Source: Macrostomum hystrix
Taxonomy: Eukaryota; Platyhelminthes; Macrostomidae
NCBI GenBank assembly: GCA_950097015.1
Contig: CATNEN010000001.1
Location: 16,806,501-16,870,500 of the forward strand
Length of the DNA stretch: 64,000 nucleotides
Reading direction: 5' to 3'
In this document: piece after piece, positions 1 through 13,564 of the stretch
Layout of the letters: each line of letters begins with the position of its first letter
Position numbering within the stretch: position 1 is the stretch's first letter
The notes under the pieces: model-generated
What the model was told of the DNA's origin: nothing
Seen by the model: the letters and a program-made list of their open reading frames with translations, nothing else
The model's database searches: none
Translations under genes and position numbers: made by a program

Positions 1-251
1 GAAGTTTTCTTAAAAGAAGCTTTTGGATCAGAGAGGACAGGAGAGACAGAGAGGGGGAGATGGGAAGACAATGTGAAAGTGGAACTGAAGCATCCTGGGA
101 ACTCGTCATCCCGAGGGTCTCATCCAGAATGCATGTTTGCCTCTGCCAAATTCATCCTTAAAAGTGGATTTGAGAACAGCACCAGCCTGCGTTCATGCTG
201 TCCTCATCCCATATTGGCCTGTATGAGTGAGGCCTTTCAAAGAACTATTTG

Positions 252-594
252 TTAATAATAGTAATAATGATAATAATAATAATAATTGCAGGAGGGCTGC
301 GTGCAATGGCACATCATTTGAGTGACACTAGACCCGCAGCCAGCGAGGACACGCATACAGATACCGTACGCAGGCACACGCTCACACAGGTGTGTACATC
401 TGCCCTGACTTTCTCATCGCCAGGCAGTGTACACTCCCACTGTGCCTTGGAGGTTGGCCCTCGAGGGCGTAAATTGCACGACAAGCCCCCAAAGCCTTCT
501 CTCTGCGGCTGCGCCCCAAATAAATGTGGCCTCGCCGCGGAATCGAGCTCAGGGACCTTGGTGCGAGAGGCAAACGAGTTAACCGTTCTGCCAC
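252..594 (-). mobile_element. SINE family 1, near full-length copy
   Basis: A tRNA-derived short interspersed element read on the minus strand. Its head (594 downward) carries a pol III A box (TGGCAGAACGG) and a B box (GAGCTCGATTCC). A body of about 250 bp follows, sharing the 'GGGGCGCAGCCGCAGAGAGAAGG' block with the copies at 12.4, 13.2, 27.0 and 48.3 kb, and it ends in an AAT/TAA-rich tail near 252-285. It encodes no protein, so mobilisation would need a LINE in trans. The family assignment rests on comparing the copies inside this window. Confidence 0.75.
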
Positions 595-599
595 CTCAA

Positions 600-1079
600 G
601 AACTTTTCGTTATTACGCTTTGAACATTTTGATTTTATCGATTAATTTTGCATTTATTTCCACTTTTCTATTGCGGATTATAAAAAGAAGACTATCGCAA
701 AAATCTAGACTAAATTTGGCACCTACTCACGAAATTGCTCACAGCACACGCGCTAGAACTGGGAAGACAGCGGATCTCACCTCAAAGGATCTTTGTCCAG
801 TCCACACACTCTGCTCAGGCTCAATGGTGCCCCTCCCCAGCCACTGGCATCATTAACTGCCCAGGTGGCGAATCCGATGAAGTGATTGAGAGCTCGGCAC
901 AAAGAAAGTGAGAATGGAGTCTCAATCGATAGCATCATAATAAGAGAGCCGACAGGCATAGCTTAAGGAAGAAGAACCTAAAAAACTAGATAAAGACACG
1001 ATCTCAAAATCGATCATGCCTCATCGTCAGTTCCAGCTTCTCTGCTTCAATCGGGTGGCTCATTTCTGTTCCGAGTTCG
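600..1079. other. No gene seen
   Basis: Unique sequence between a SINE and the possible exon at 1.08 kb. I see no domain, RNA gene or repeat. Confidence 0.5.
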
Positions 1080-1190
1080 TTGGCCCCTCCGATGTCAGCT
1101 CGGCTGGTGACAGCGAAGTCTGCTCAAAGTACTCCAGTGGCGAGCGAGGCGACAACACAAATCGACGATAATGACGAATGCTACGATCAA
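1080..1190 (+). CDS. Possible coding exon, product unknown
   Basis: The frame is open from about 990 and meets a good splice donor (CAA|GTAAGC) after position 1190, in phase 0. An in-frame ATG lies at 1092. The peptide is low-complexity and ends in an acidic stretch (DDNDECYDQ). It joins in frame with the candidate exon at 1447. I recognise no domain. It could be the N-terminus of the RBFOX gene 15 kb downstream, whose RRM exon also starts in phase 0, or part of an unrelated upstream gene. Support is splice-site and frame consistency only. Confidence 0.3.
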
Positions 1191-1446
1191 GTAAGCTTAG
1201 GATTAGACACGCTAAACCCTAATTGGCCTCACTACTCACGTAACCCTGTCATGAGCACTTTAGCAACTCGGTCAGTTTTCTGACTTGTCTCATTGCAATC
1301 AAGTCGAGTGCCGACCCGTGAAAAACGGAAAGATTGTAACATCCATTTCTTTGTTTAACTGGTCTCATTTGCTAAAACTACTCATTCCATCTCTATTGGC
1401 GAGGCTTTACTCGCATAAATATGACATGACCGGTTCCTGCTCTTAG

Positions 1447-1665
1447 GTCAACGCTTCAGTGCTGATCTCCACATCAGTGGCATCAGCGATCCGGCCTCCG
1501 CTGCAGCCGCTGCTGCTTGTCAACAGTCATCGGAGCTCAAAGGATCAACTGGCGGCGAAAGAGCAGCAGCAGCAGCAGCCTGCTCTCTCAGCAGCGGAGA
1601 TGCTGAGGGAAGCTCCGAATGAAGTCTGCAATGACGGCAGTTCGCAGTCTCCAGATTCGGAACAT
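1447..1665 (+). CDS. Possible coding exon, Gln/Ser-rich, product unknown
   Basis: A 219-nt open segment (73 codons, phase 0 at both ends) bounded by an acceptor (CTCTTAG) and a donor (CAT|GTGAGT). It encodes a Ser/Ala/Gln-rich peptide with a run of five Gln and ends in SSQSPDSEH. RBFOX proteins carry a similarly disordered Ser/Gln-rich segment before the RRM, so this may be an upstream RBFOX exon. That link needs a 15-kb intron and is not shown by the sequence. Confidence 0.3.
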
Positions 1666-2227
1666 GTGAGTTTAAGAGTAAGTTTTTTGTGATTGTGATT
1701 TTATTGTGTAAGCATTAACTTTAATTTCTGGGTGTAACTGATTACTCACTGTCGATCAGCTATCGGTCAATCAATCAAAATCATTCTCTTTATCGATCGA
1801 GAGTACATTTTAAGATTGGTCACGTGACATATTTAACCGATCGCCATAGAGTGTATATTCAAATGTTAGCCACGTGACCTTATTATATCGGATCTAAGTA
1901 TAGTATAAATATTTAGTTCGTCATCTGAACTGACAATTCGACCGATATTAAGGTTCGCCTGTTTGTTAAACTATTTTATAAATAGTTAGTTGATTAGATT
2001 TGCCAAATTGAGGAAAATTATTAGGATAATTGAACTAGCTGGCACACCTGCTCACGCTGTGTCCAGCAGTGCGAAAGCCATGCTAAAATTATTTCTTCAA
2101 GCCCTAGCCATCTCATCTATTAGCAATGAGAAATGAGAAACTTTTACAGAAATTGCTTTGACACTTTTTGCTTTCGTAGTTTGACTCGTTCTAGCTGGCG
2201 TAGTCAGTGGCAGAAAAAATAAAGATA

Positions 2228-3372
2228 TTGAGAATGAGATTAGAGATAGGGAGAATGGAGATTAGAGATTGTGAGAATTGAGATTAGAGATATGGAGAAT
2301 GGAGATTAGAGATAGGGAGAATGAGATTAGAGATTGGGAGAATGGAGATTAGAGATTGGGAGAATGGAGATTATAGATTGGGAGAATGGAGATTATAGAT
2401 TGTGAGAATTGAGATTAGAGATATGGAGAATGGAGATTAGAGATAGGGAGAATGAGATTAGAGATAGGGAGAATGGAGATTAGAGATTGTGAGAAATGAG
2501 ATTAGAGATTGTGAGAATGAAGATTTGAGATTTAGAGAATTGAGATTAGAGATTGGGAGAATTGAGATTAGAGATTTAGAGAAAGGAGATTAGAGATTTA
2601 GAGAATTGAGATTAGAGATTTGGAGAATTGAGATTGTAGATTTGGAGAATTGAGATTAGAAATTGTGAAAATGGAGATTAAAGATTGGTAGAATGGAGAT
2701 TAGAGATTGGGAGTATGGAGATTAGAGATTTTGAGAATGGAGATTAGAGATTCGGAGCATTGAAGATTAGAGATTAGGAGAATGGAGATTAGAGATTGGG
2801 AGAATGGAGATTAGAGATTGGGAGAATGGAGATTATAGATTGTGAGAATTGAGATTAGAGATATGGAGAATGGAGATTAGAGATATGGAGAATGGAGATT
2901 AGAGATAGGGAGAATGAGATTAGAGATAGGGAGAATGAGATTAGAGATAGGGAGAATGGAGATTAGAGATTGTGAGAATTGAGATTAGAGATTGTGAGAA
3001 TGAAGATTTGAGATTTAGAGAATTGAGATTAGAGATTGGGAGAATGGAGATTAGAGATTTAGAGAAAGGAGATTAGAGATTTAGAGAATTGAGATTAGAG
3101 ATTTGGAGAATTGAGATTAGAAATTGTGAAAATGGAGATTAGAGATTGGGAGAATGGAGATTAGAGATAGGGAGAATGGAGATTAGAGATTTAGAGAATG
3201 GAGATTAGAGATTTAGAGAATGGAGATTAGAGATTTAGAGAATGGAGATTAGAGATTTAGAGAATGGAGATTAGAGATTTAGAGTATGGAGATTAGAGAT
3301 TTAGAGAATGGAGATTAGAGATTTAGAGAATGGAGATTAGAGATTTAGAGAACCGAGATTAGAGATAGGAAG
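2228..3372. repeat. Purine-rich minisatellite, about 21-22 bp unit
   Basis: About 1.1 kb of imperfect tandem copies of GAGATTAGAGATTGGGAGAATG with many variants (GATAGG, GATTTAGAG, GATTGTGAG). Higher-order blocks recur: the 2260-2560 and 2830-3060 stretches share the same variant order. No ORF of interest. Confidence 0.9.
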
Positions 3373-3374
3373 AT

Positions 3375-4270
3375 TCTTCAGGACATTGTTGTAAACTTAG
3401 AGAAACATTTCAAATTCAAAAAATTCGCTTATTATTATAGTTGTCTAGTTTTACTACTGACAGTAGTGCTAATAAAAGTTTTCGACTTTCTCTCAACTTT
3501 AATGTTTTGGTTTGTTGAAAAAACGCTAGTTTTTGTCGGTAGATCTGAACATGAATCTGCTAGTAAAACTGCTGGACATGTAGCACGCAGTTCGCTGATC
3601 CCAATAATTGTCACACAGGCTGTTGGGGTCATTGGTAATTAATAAATGATGCACAGTTGCTGTGTGGCGGAGTGAAAAAAACAGCAGTAAAATGACAGCC
3701 CTATAGTAGTCATTGAGATCAGCTTCTCAAAGTTGGCTTAAGAAGGCCAAACAGCAGATCTGCTGTGCCGATGGCATGGGATCAAGTAATAAATAATTAA
3801 TAGAATTTATGCAGTCATATTCACGCACCGATGGGCAGGTTAGGCTTAGTTGTTGGCTTATAAAAATTAGGATCCTTGTGCGCATTAATGGCATCGGCGT
3901 CTACAATAGTCTTGATGATCTGCGTATCTAAAGATTTCCTGAACAACTAGCTAACAGCAATGGCCCTACTGATTCAGGTAAGTTTTCGTGCCAGTTAGAT
4001 ATGAATCATCATTTCGTAGGAGGAAATTTCCAATGCGTCATTTCAAAATCCCAGAATTTCTGCGTCCGCAGTCACTGCTTAGTCACCGATTTCAAACGGC
4101 TTCACATTTTTGTTCGCTGCGCTGCGCCTATCTAGCGAATAACTATTCCCATAGCAACTGTTGCTAGGCAAACACAAGCTGGCTGTGGAACTCATTGCTT
4201 CTTATAGATAGCTGGAATGATAATTTTTTTATTTAGAACTTTCGGATTTTAGGGAGATATCAAATTCACT
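3375..4270. other. No gene seen
   Basis: AT-rich single-copy-looking sequence. The only open frames are short and lack recognisable domains. Confidence 0.5.
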
Positions 4271-4274
4271 ACAC

Positions 4275-4500
4275 ATCTCCTCTCCCTCTCTCTCTTCCCT
4301 CCTCTCTTCCCTCCTCTTCCTCATGTCCTCTTCCCCTCATCTCCTCTCTCCTTTGCCTCCTCTCTCCTCTCCCCCCAGTCTCCTCTCCCCCCTTCTCTCC
4401 TCTCCCCCTTCTCTCCTTCCCCTTTCTCCTCCCCCTCTCTCCCCTCTTCCCTCTCCCCCTTCCCCCTTTCTCTCTCTCTCCTCTCTGCCTCTTTCCTATC
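4275..4500. repeat. Pyrimidine-rich low-complexity tract
   Basis: CTCC/CTTCC-rich stretch, almost pure pyrimidine on the plus strand. The frames open through it on both strands are composition artefacts. Confidence 0.85.
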
Positions 4501-7500
4501 CTCAGTCAAACTTTCCTTTATCCCATAGTCTTCTGCCCTGAATTATCATCCGATTGCAAAATACGAATTTCAAACCTCACAGAAATTAAATTATAATCTG
4601 AAATGTCAATTCCGCTCTATGACCTCATAGCGTTCAATTCGAAACAAAAAATTATTACATTTCATTTTCCGCTTTTCGCTTCAAAAAACACGAGGAAACT
4701 GCGTATTTGTTTCTCATAATTCTTGTTTTATGTGAACAACTATAGTTATAGCGAAATTCTAGCCAAATATCTGGCACACAATCTTGTATCAAACTGTCAG
4801 GTCTTTATTAATTTGAATTTTACTAGCACAAGCAAGCCAATATAGCAGTATGTGTTCCAATTTAGACTAGCCAAAGAGTCACTCGGAAAGGCAGCAAACA
4901 ACTTGACTAGAACAGAACGAGTTCCTTGGAGGTGTGTAACCCGACGCCCCGACGCCTGATCAGCGTCGAATTAGTGATTCTGTCTCTAATTTCTGCTATA
5001 AGTTATAGACTTTGTCCGTGTATGCGCGTATTGTAATGAGTCACATTATGCAACAGTCAATTGCTCAAACCATTTTTAACCTACAGGAAAAATACTTCCT
5101 GTCCAATTTCCATCCACACGCCCAAGCCCTACATACAACAGAGGTCATTTTGGATAAAATTGAGTCCTGTCGAGCTGATAATTATCTAGATCCGAGACTA
5201 GTTACCCAACAGTCAACTTCCGGGGAAATGCCCGAGCATTTAAAGCAGGCCGCATGACAGCATGGCATGGCCCTAAAAAATCGTCAAATATGAAAAGTTA
5301 AACAAAATTTTTCTATATGGCAACAGGTTTAGTTAACAACCTTAGTGGGGTTGGCATTAATGCCTTTTATTGGAGCAGAAAATGAAACAGAACTTTGTTG
5401 TTTATATATCGAATTACATAGCACTGTTCTGTTTATGTACAATGCTAAATATATACAATCAATGGCATTTGTGGGGCCTATTCTATATAGCTAGCTGGCA
5501 TTTAATATAGTGAAGGTGATTTCTCACTTGTAAGCATACCGCCTTGTAACATAAACATAGGCGCCATTTCCACTTCACTTCACTGGAAGCCTGGAGGTCT
5601 AACACTATATAGAAGTATTCTACCCTATACCCTCTATTTCTGTTGTTGCACGTTCATTTTAGCTTGGTCCTTTAACCGCTGCTTTTGCGCTGCCTGCAGT
5701 TCGCACAGAAACACTCGGCCTCCATCCTCCACAACTTTCTCCCCTCCCTCCCGCCCGCCTCTGGTGTGGCGATCGTTCATTGGTCAGCCAGTGCGCTCGG
5801 TTTGCGACGCTTTCGAACGGTCCCTGTCCTTCATCCTTCTTCTACTAGAAGCCATTTCCGTTGCCCCAGTTCGCTTGGCGTGTGCACATTGCGAAGACCG
5901 AACCACCAGTACCACCGCTGAACACCAAGAACCACCATTTTCTGCTTTTAGGGTGGGGTTGGTTGATCGTAATGTACACGCCAGCCAACAACTAGCTGCA
6001 TTTTGCCAGAATCTAACGCTGATATATGTATTAAAGAGTCGGGCTAGATCTAGCTAGCATAAACATTGATTAACCAGAATAGTTGGTCTGCCTAGCTTCA
6101 GTCCTGCTTGCCCGAAGACAATTTATTAATACTCTTTTAATTCTGATCATTTGAGTTGAACATTTTGACTTCTTTCACACAACATGGAAGTGTTTTACAA
6201 TGTGCTACAATGCAAATTGGTGAGTTATACTTATTCTACTGAGTATTTTCGATGCTAATATCTGTACATGCTCGCGTTTCAAACAGCAAACACCAATTTG
6301 ATGTCAGTATAGCAACTGGAAGACCTCAGAGAGATGGAGAATGATTTGGAGTCTTGAGGTCAATGCAATTTCGCCATCAGTTTCCTGGCTTCATCTCGTA
6401 TTGAATCGCATCTGCCTCAATTGCTTAGTCTGAAACACCGCCGCATAGATTCTCCGACCTTCGATGGCGTCCCACACAGCAACTGGCATGCCAACGGGAG
6501 ATAAGCCAATTTCTGTCTCCATATTCTTCGCATAGGGACGACTTCCCCTGGGACGAGTCGGTTGGGGGGACAGATAGGAGACAGTCGCGCTGTCAGGGGA
6601 CAGAAATCCTCGGCAGCAACGAAACTCATTTCTATCTTTTATCTCCAACAGCTCAGAGCTTGGGCTTACTGGGAAAAATATCCCAAGGGATATTTAGGGA
6701 CTTAACTCAAGCCAATTCTTGCAGGGTTGAACCAACGAGATCAAATCTGGGGAGCATGGAAGTTCATTTGTGACCATTTATAGATCCTCTTAGAATATTT
6801 AACAATAGATAAGCATTTTTCTTCAAGCTACTATTGATTTTTGGAATCAAATTATTTTTCATCGTTTTTTTAAACAAATTTTATTCATACTCGTACAACA
6901 TCATACTACTGACCAGTAGAATAGGTCAGAAGGACACTAACTCTTCATTTTATTTTTCCATTTTTACTGACTTTCTGAACCGATGCAAGTAAAAAAGATG
7001 TGACCAGAGAGGCTCGAAGTGGCAAACCAACAAGACTAATTTAGCTACGGAGCATATGGCACATGCCATTTTACCATAGACTAAGTACGGGTCTTGAATT
7101 TATTCGTCCCTTATTACCATAGACCATAGCAATGGCGAATCATATTCCTCATTTCGACCATATACGAGTACTTGTGAAGCCATTCCTAATTTAAAACCAA
7201 AGACCATAGACTACAGGCCCATATAGTACTGAAGTCATTCCTCACCTTAGTCCATAGGCCATAGACAAAAAAATACCCGGAAGTGTAGCCATAGACAATA
7301 GGGAGCCTGAATTAAATCCTTACGTTTCTTCATTTATGAGGGAAAGTATGTTACCATCGTATGCGTATATACGGGGGAAAATCTCCCAGCGCTTTCGAGA
7401 TGTTTCTCAATAGCAAGGCCAGCCCATATCTTCTACTCATTGGTCCGAATGCCCTTAGGAGAGACATTCCCTGGGGTCTAACTCCAGAAGCCAGGCAGCC

Positions 7501-7790
7501 CCATTCATTATGCCGTTGGCCCCCTTATTTGATTAGGTTAGCCGCGAACCGCCAGTGCGCAGAAATAAATAGAAAAAAGTAGATTTTCTCATTCAGCATC
7601 CCACAACCCCTACTCTAAGACCTATCCCTATTTTTCTCTGTCTGTCTTTTGCGATCCCTGTTAGGTGACTCCACTTCGATGCTAATGCCATTGGATTTTA
7701 TGATTTATATCGTAATTTGCTGTCTGTTTTTACTGTCACAAACTGTCTCAACAGGCTGTCCTTCAGGTCTACTCCTACATTTGGCTCAGG
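4501..7790. other. No convincing gene in 3.3 kb; dispersed CCATAGAC words at 7.07-7.30 kb
   Basis: Mostly AT-rich. Short open frames at 5012-5257 (+) and 6391-6648 (-) have some protein-like composition but no recognisable domain and no clear splice context. Between 7074 and 7300 the word CCATAGAC or a close variant recurs about six times in unrelated flanking sequence. Confidence 0.45.
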
Positions 7791-7792
7791 TC

Positions 7793-8060
7793 TACCCTCC
7801 ATCTCACCCTCCTTTCTACCCTCCATCTCACCCTCCTTTCTACCCTCCATCTCACCTTAATTTCTATCCCCCATCTCACCCTCCTTTCTACCCTCCATCT
7901 CACCCTCCTTTCTACCCTCCATCTCACCCTCCTTTCTACCCTCCATCTCACCCTCCTTTCTACCCTCCATCTCACCCTCCTTTCTACCCTCCATCTCACC
8001 CTCCTTTCTACCCTCCATCTCACCCTCCTTTCTACCCTCCATCTCACCCTCCTTTCTATC
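7793..8060. repeat. 24-bp pyrimidine minisatellite
   Basis: About eleven head-to-tail copies of TACCCTCCATCTCACCCTCC plus TTTC, nearly perfect. Copy 3 is the most diverged (TTAATTTCTATCCCC). The unit is a multiple of three, so frames stay open in both directions, but no gene is implied. Confidence 0.95.
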
Positions 8061-8541
8061 TTTAAAACTCCCGTCTATAATTTAGTCACCCAGCTTAATC
8101 TTCAGTTCTCTCATTGACTGCTTCATCAAATCGATCTAAATGTTTTCTACAGAAAACGTGTCCAGAATTTTTCCCATAATTTTCTCCAAATCCTCATATG
8201 CATATTGGCAGAGAAATTCTCGCCATCATTGATCTATCGGCTATCGATTGGAATGCACTGGCCAATGTTTGTTCATTTCTTGGCCCCTCTCTGATGCTCT
8301 GGAAATACAATCATGTCGAGCTAGCAGCCGCTGAAAAGCAGACTGCAATGAAAAAAATGGAAGGGAAGAAAAAACTTTCTCAAAGTGCGAAGTGTTCGTT
8401 CGCCCGAGCGACAAAAATTTATTGCGGCAATAATTACTAGCAAAGCTCACAGTGCTGAGCGCTGAGCCGTCACTCGTGACCCTTAGGGACCCAGTTGCTG
8501 GACTTCCTAAACCCCGTTTGCGGACTGGCCCTGTGACCCAG

Positions 8542-9810
<1,269 letters not shown>

Positions 9811-10446
9811 AGAGTTGCAAGTTAGCTCAGTCCTCGGCAGCGCCTGTGACATCGAGTGAGTCTAGAGCACAGCCTGTTGTCTCACGCGGCTCAATCATTC
9901 CTAGCTTGCCTAATCCAATTTGGCAACGAAGAAAGAATAGACAGGATGGCTGCCCTTGAGTCGGTCATTGCAAGTCAGTCTACTACCTTCTTACCCAGCC
10001 CCAAACTCCCTCCATCAAAGTCAAGTCTGAAGCTATTGGCCACTGGAGGCCATCTTCTGTATCTTCTCCTGCAGGCTCTAAGAGACCTGGGGGGCAGCAG
10101 GGGATATTTAGGGAATCGGAACGGAAGGGAAAGAGCAGAGAGAGCTAGAAATGAAAAGTAGAGACAGAGAGAGAGAGGGAATGAGAGCAGATAAGAGATA
10201 GAGACTGGAAACCCAATTTATTGCAACATAATTAATTCTATTATGCATCTGGCTCACGATGAGGGTATAGGTGGGTTTCCTGACAGTCTTAGAGATAGAT
10301 TTGAGAGAAGAAGTATTTTATTTATAGCTCCTTTTCTGTGACTCCCATCTAAAAGTAACTTTCTTTTTCTCACTGCTCTAGCTAATGGACTGGCAGTTGA
10401 GACATTCCAGCTTATGATTTTGTTGGCAATAAGCATCTGAAGTCTA
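9811..10446. other. No gene seen
   Basis: Single-copy-looking sequence between two tandem arrays. It has a short purine-rich GAGA stretch near 10130-10200 and no supported feature. Confidence 0.5.
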
Positions 10447-10734
10447 GGATCTTATCCTCATCAATGCACTGGAGTGTGGGATCTTATCCTCATCAATGCA
10501 CTGGAGTGTGGGATCTTATCCTCATCAATGCACTGGAGTGTGGGATCTTATCCTCATCAATGCACTGGAGTGTGGGATCTTATCCTCACCAATGCACTGG
10601 AGTGTGGGATCTTATCCTCACCAATGCACTGGAGTGTGGGATCTTATCCTCATCAATGCACTGGAGTGTGGGATCTTATCCTCACCAATGCACTGGAGTG
10701 TGGGATCTTATCCTCATCAATGCACTGGAGTGTG
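10447..10734. repeat. 32-bp minisatellite, nine units
   Basis: Nine consecutive units of exactly 32 bp beginning GGATCTTATCCTCATCAATG, starting at 10447, 10479 and so on to 10703. Variation is limited to CATC/CACC. Because 32 is not a multiple of three, an open frame cycles through all three peptide versions of the unit. Confidence 0.95.
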
Positions 10735-11852
10735 GGATCTTATCCCTATCCAATGTACTAGACTGTGGGATCTTATCCCTATCCAATGTACTAGACTGTG
10801 GGATCTTATCCCTATCCAATGTACTAGAGCGTGGGATCTTATCCCTATCCAATGTACTAGACTGTGGGATCTTATCCCTATCCAATGTACTAGAGCGTGG
10901 GATCTTATCCCTATCCAATGTACTAGACTGTGGGATCTTATCCCTATCCAATGTACTAGAGCGTGGGATCTTATCCCTATCCAATGTACTAGAGCGTGGG
11001 ATCTTATCCCTATCCAATGTACTAGACTGTGGGATCTTATCCCTATCCAATGTACTAGACTGTGGGATCTTATGCCTATCCAATGTACTAGACTGTGGGA
11101 TCTTATCCCTATCCAATGTACTAGACTGTGGGATCTTATCCCTATCCAATGTACTAGACTGTGGGATCTTATGCCTATCCAATGTACTAGACTGTGGGAT
11201 CTTATCCCTATCCAATGTACTAGAGCGTGGGATCTTATCCCTATCCAATGTACTAGACTGTGGGATCTTATCCCTATCCAATGTACTAGACTGTGGAATT
11301 TTATCCCTATCCAATGTACTAGACTGTGGGATCTTATCCCTATCCAATGTACTAGACTGTGGGATCTTATCCCTATCCAATGTACTAGACTGTGGAATTT
11401 TATCCCTATCCAATGTACTAGACTGTGGGATCTTATCCCTATCCAATGTACTAGACTGTGGGATCTTATCCCTATCCAATGTACTAGACTGTGGGATCTT
11501 ATCCCTATCCAATGTACTAGACTGTGGGATCTTATCCCTATCCAATGTACTAGAGCGTGGGATCTTATCCCTATCCAATGTACTAGACTGTGGAATTTTA
11601 TCCCTATCCAATGTACTAGAGCGTGGGATCTTATCCCTATCCAATGTACTAGACTGTGGGATCTTATCCCTATCCAATGTACTAGACTGTGGGATCTTAT
11701 CCCTATCCAATGTACTAGACTGTGGGATCTTATCCCTATCCAATGTACTAGAGCGTGGGATCTTATCCCTATCCAATGTACTAGACTGTGGGATCTTATC
11801 CCTATCCAATGTACTAGACTGTGGGATCTTATCCCTATCCAGTGTACTTAAG
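10735..11852. repeat. 33-bp minisatellite, 33 units plus a partial unit
   Basis: Directly continues the 32-bp array. The unit gains one base (GGATCTTATCCCTATCCAATG then TACTAGACTGTG). Units start exactly every 33 bp from 10735 to 11824, with no indel over 33 units. Two main variants alternate irregularly (GACTGT and GAGCGT), plus rarer TTATGCC and GGAATTTTA units. The 11-residue frame GILSLSNVLDC stays open, but codon-neutral variation argues against a protein. Confidence 0.95.
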
Positions 11853-12388
11853 TGTGGGACTCCATCAATGTTTTGTATTTCTCTGCCTTATTTTGTGAAA
11901 GCTAAATCAGTGAGAATTTAGTTTGTTAACACAACAGAGCCAATTAATGAGAGTAGCCTGTTATTGCCACTAGCTAGGACACAAATTGTTGTGTAATTCG
12001 ATTAGCAACAACAATACTTAATTCTGTGATCTACAATCCACGATGTCGGAACTTGGCATTGTGATAACAAATTAACAGGGCAGTGTTTTATCACTCCCTG
12101 TTTCAGTGTGCTATTAATTCCTATCTCATTAATCCTCACACAGTGCTTAAGAGCAGTGATGAATTAGGCGCCCGGTTATTCAGCTGGGCTAAATCTAAAG
12201 GGAAATAGCTGGCACATGGTCATCAATCATGACCATCTGATTTTAATCCAAAGCCGATCACATAGAAAATCTCTAAAACTAGACCCAATCTATCTTTTGG
12301 TATTCTCTACTCAAATTCCTACTTGATAGGTTATTTTATATAGTTTTATATATAGAATTAGGGATCTAAGATTAGGGTAGGCGGCAAA
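11853..12388. other. No gene seen
   Basis: AT-rich sequence between the 33-bp array and a SINE, with no supported feature. Confidence 0.5.
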
Positions 12389-12595
12389 GTGGCAGAGCGG
12401 TTAGCGCGTTTGATTCTCGCATTTTCCTGAGCTCGTTTCCACGGCCAGGCCCCATTCAACTGACGCCCTTGAGGGCCAAATTTCCAAGGTACAGTGAAAG
12501 TGTACACTGCCTGCGTACAGTATCTGTGTGCGTGTGTGCTCAGGAGTCAGCGGAAAGGGCAGAATTGCCTCCTCGCTGGCTGCAGGTCCAGGGTT
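12389..12595 (+). mobile_element. SINE family 1, internally deleted copy
   Basis: The head has an A box (GTGGCAGAGCGGTTA) at 12389 and a degraded B-box region. The 'GGGGCGCAGCCGCAGAGAG' block is missing. The body resumes at GACGCCCTTGAGGGCC and runs to the CCTCGCTGGCTGCAGG block near 12590. Confidence 0.7.
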
Positions 12596-13206
12596 TTTCA
12601 ACAGAACTCATCCAAACATGCTTATATTTATACCTGGTATATGTATGCATTAGCACATTGCACCCAGGCCTACTAAGGTTTAGATTACAACAACGAAACT
12701 TAGATTTCATTCTGAAAGACACGACTTTCACTGGATTAAGGAAGCAAAAAATTCTGCCTCCGAAGCTGGAATACAATCCGAGGACTAGGGAGCGCAAAGT
12801 AAATGGAGAGAGGCGGGAATTGGGAGATAGAACAGGCTGGGAATCCTAGGGATCTGGGATCTTCTCAGAGCACTCAGGGGCTTCTCCAGAATGTGCTATA
12901 CTCCACTCTCTATCCGACTCCCCCTCTCGCACTCAATCTATCCAATAATGAGTCTGCTAGCTTTTCAAACTGCATACTGATTTGCTCGACTCGATCAGGG
13001 CTGAAAGCAGATTAACGAATTCCACTGTTAATGAGGCCGGCCCCCTACCGGCCCCAAATTTGAGAGGAGGATGAGAGGAATCTTCGCTGATGGTCGCCGA
13101 AGTGTCAGAGAAAGAGATCTTCTGAAAAAATAATGAAAGAAAAAACACTAGGAGTAGAAAAAATGACAAGTTTAGAACGAAAACTGCCTAAAAACTGAGT
13201 AGATGA

Positions 13207-13555
13207 GTGGCAGAGCGGTATAATGAGTTTGCCTCTCGCACTTAAGTCCCTAAGTTCGATTCCGCGGCGAGGCCACATTCATTTGGGGTGCAGCCGCTGA
13301 GAGAAGGCTTGGGGGCTTGTGCAATTTACTATGAGAAAGTCAGGGCAGATGTACACAGCTGTGTGTGTGTTTGAGTGTGTGCTCAGGAGTCAGTGAAATG
13401 TGCAGAATTGTCTCCGCGCTTGTTGCGGGTCAGCTGTCACCAAATGATGTGCCATTGCCGACAGCCCTCCTGCAATCATTATTGCCTAAATGTAGTAGAA
13501 TTACCACCAGCAGCAGCAGCTGTAGTAGTTACATTAGTAATATAAGTAATTCAAA
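13207..13555 (+). mobile_element. SINE family 1 copy with trinucleotide-like tail
   Basis: Starts GTGGCAGAGCGG at 13207, B box AAGTTCGATTCC near 13251, then the GGGGTGCAGCCGCTGAGAG block. It ends in an AGTAAT/AGCAGC-rich tail (13500-13555). Part of the middle (the GAGGGCCAACCTCC segment) is deleted compared with the 48.3-kb copy. Confidence 0.75.
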
Positions 13556-13564
13556 ATAGCCAGC

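Noticed and set aside
5012-5257. Plus-strand open frame preceded by an acceptor-like CCTACAG
   Set aside because: Short, no domain, no donor, and no link to either neighbouring gene.
6391-6648. Minus-strand open frame of 85 codons
   Set aside because: Composition is plausible for protein, but there is no recognisable domain, no clear start and no splice partner.
7649-8065. Repeat protein with PPSHPPFY units, and minus-strand counterparts
   Set aside because: 24-bp minisatellite with equally open frames on both strands.
10735-11852. CRISPR-like regular array
   Set aside because: Units are contiguous, with no unique spacers, and the genome is eukaryotic.
10464-11921. Open frames of 375-485 codons on both strands
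   Set aside because: Artefact of stop-free 32/33-bp units. All frames are equally open and the peptide variation shows no codon-position bias.
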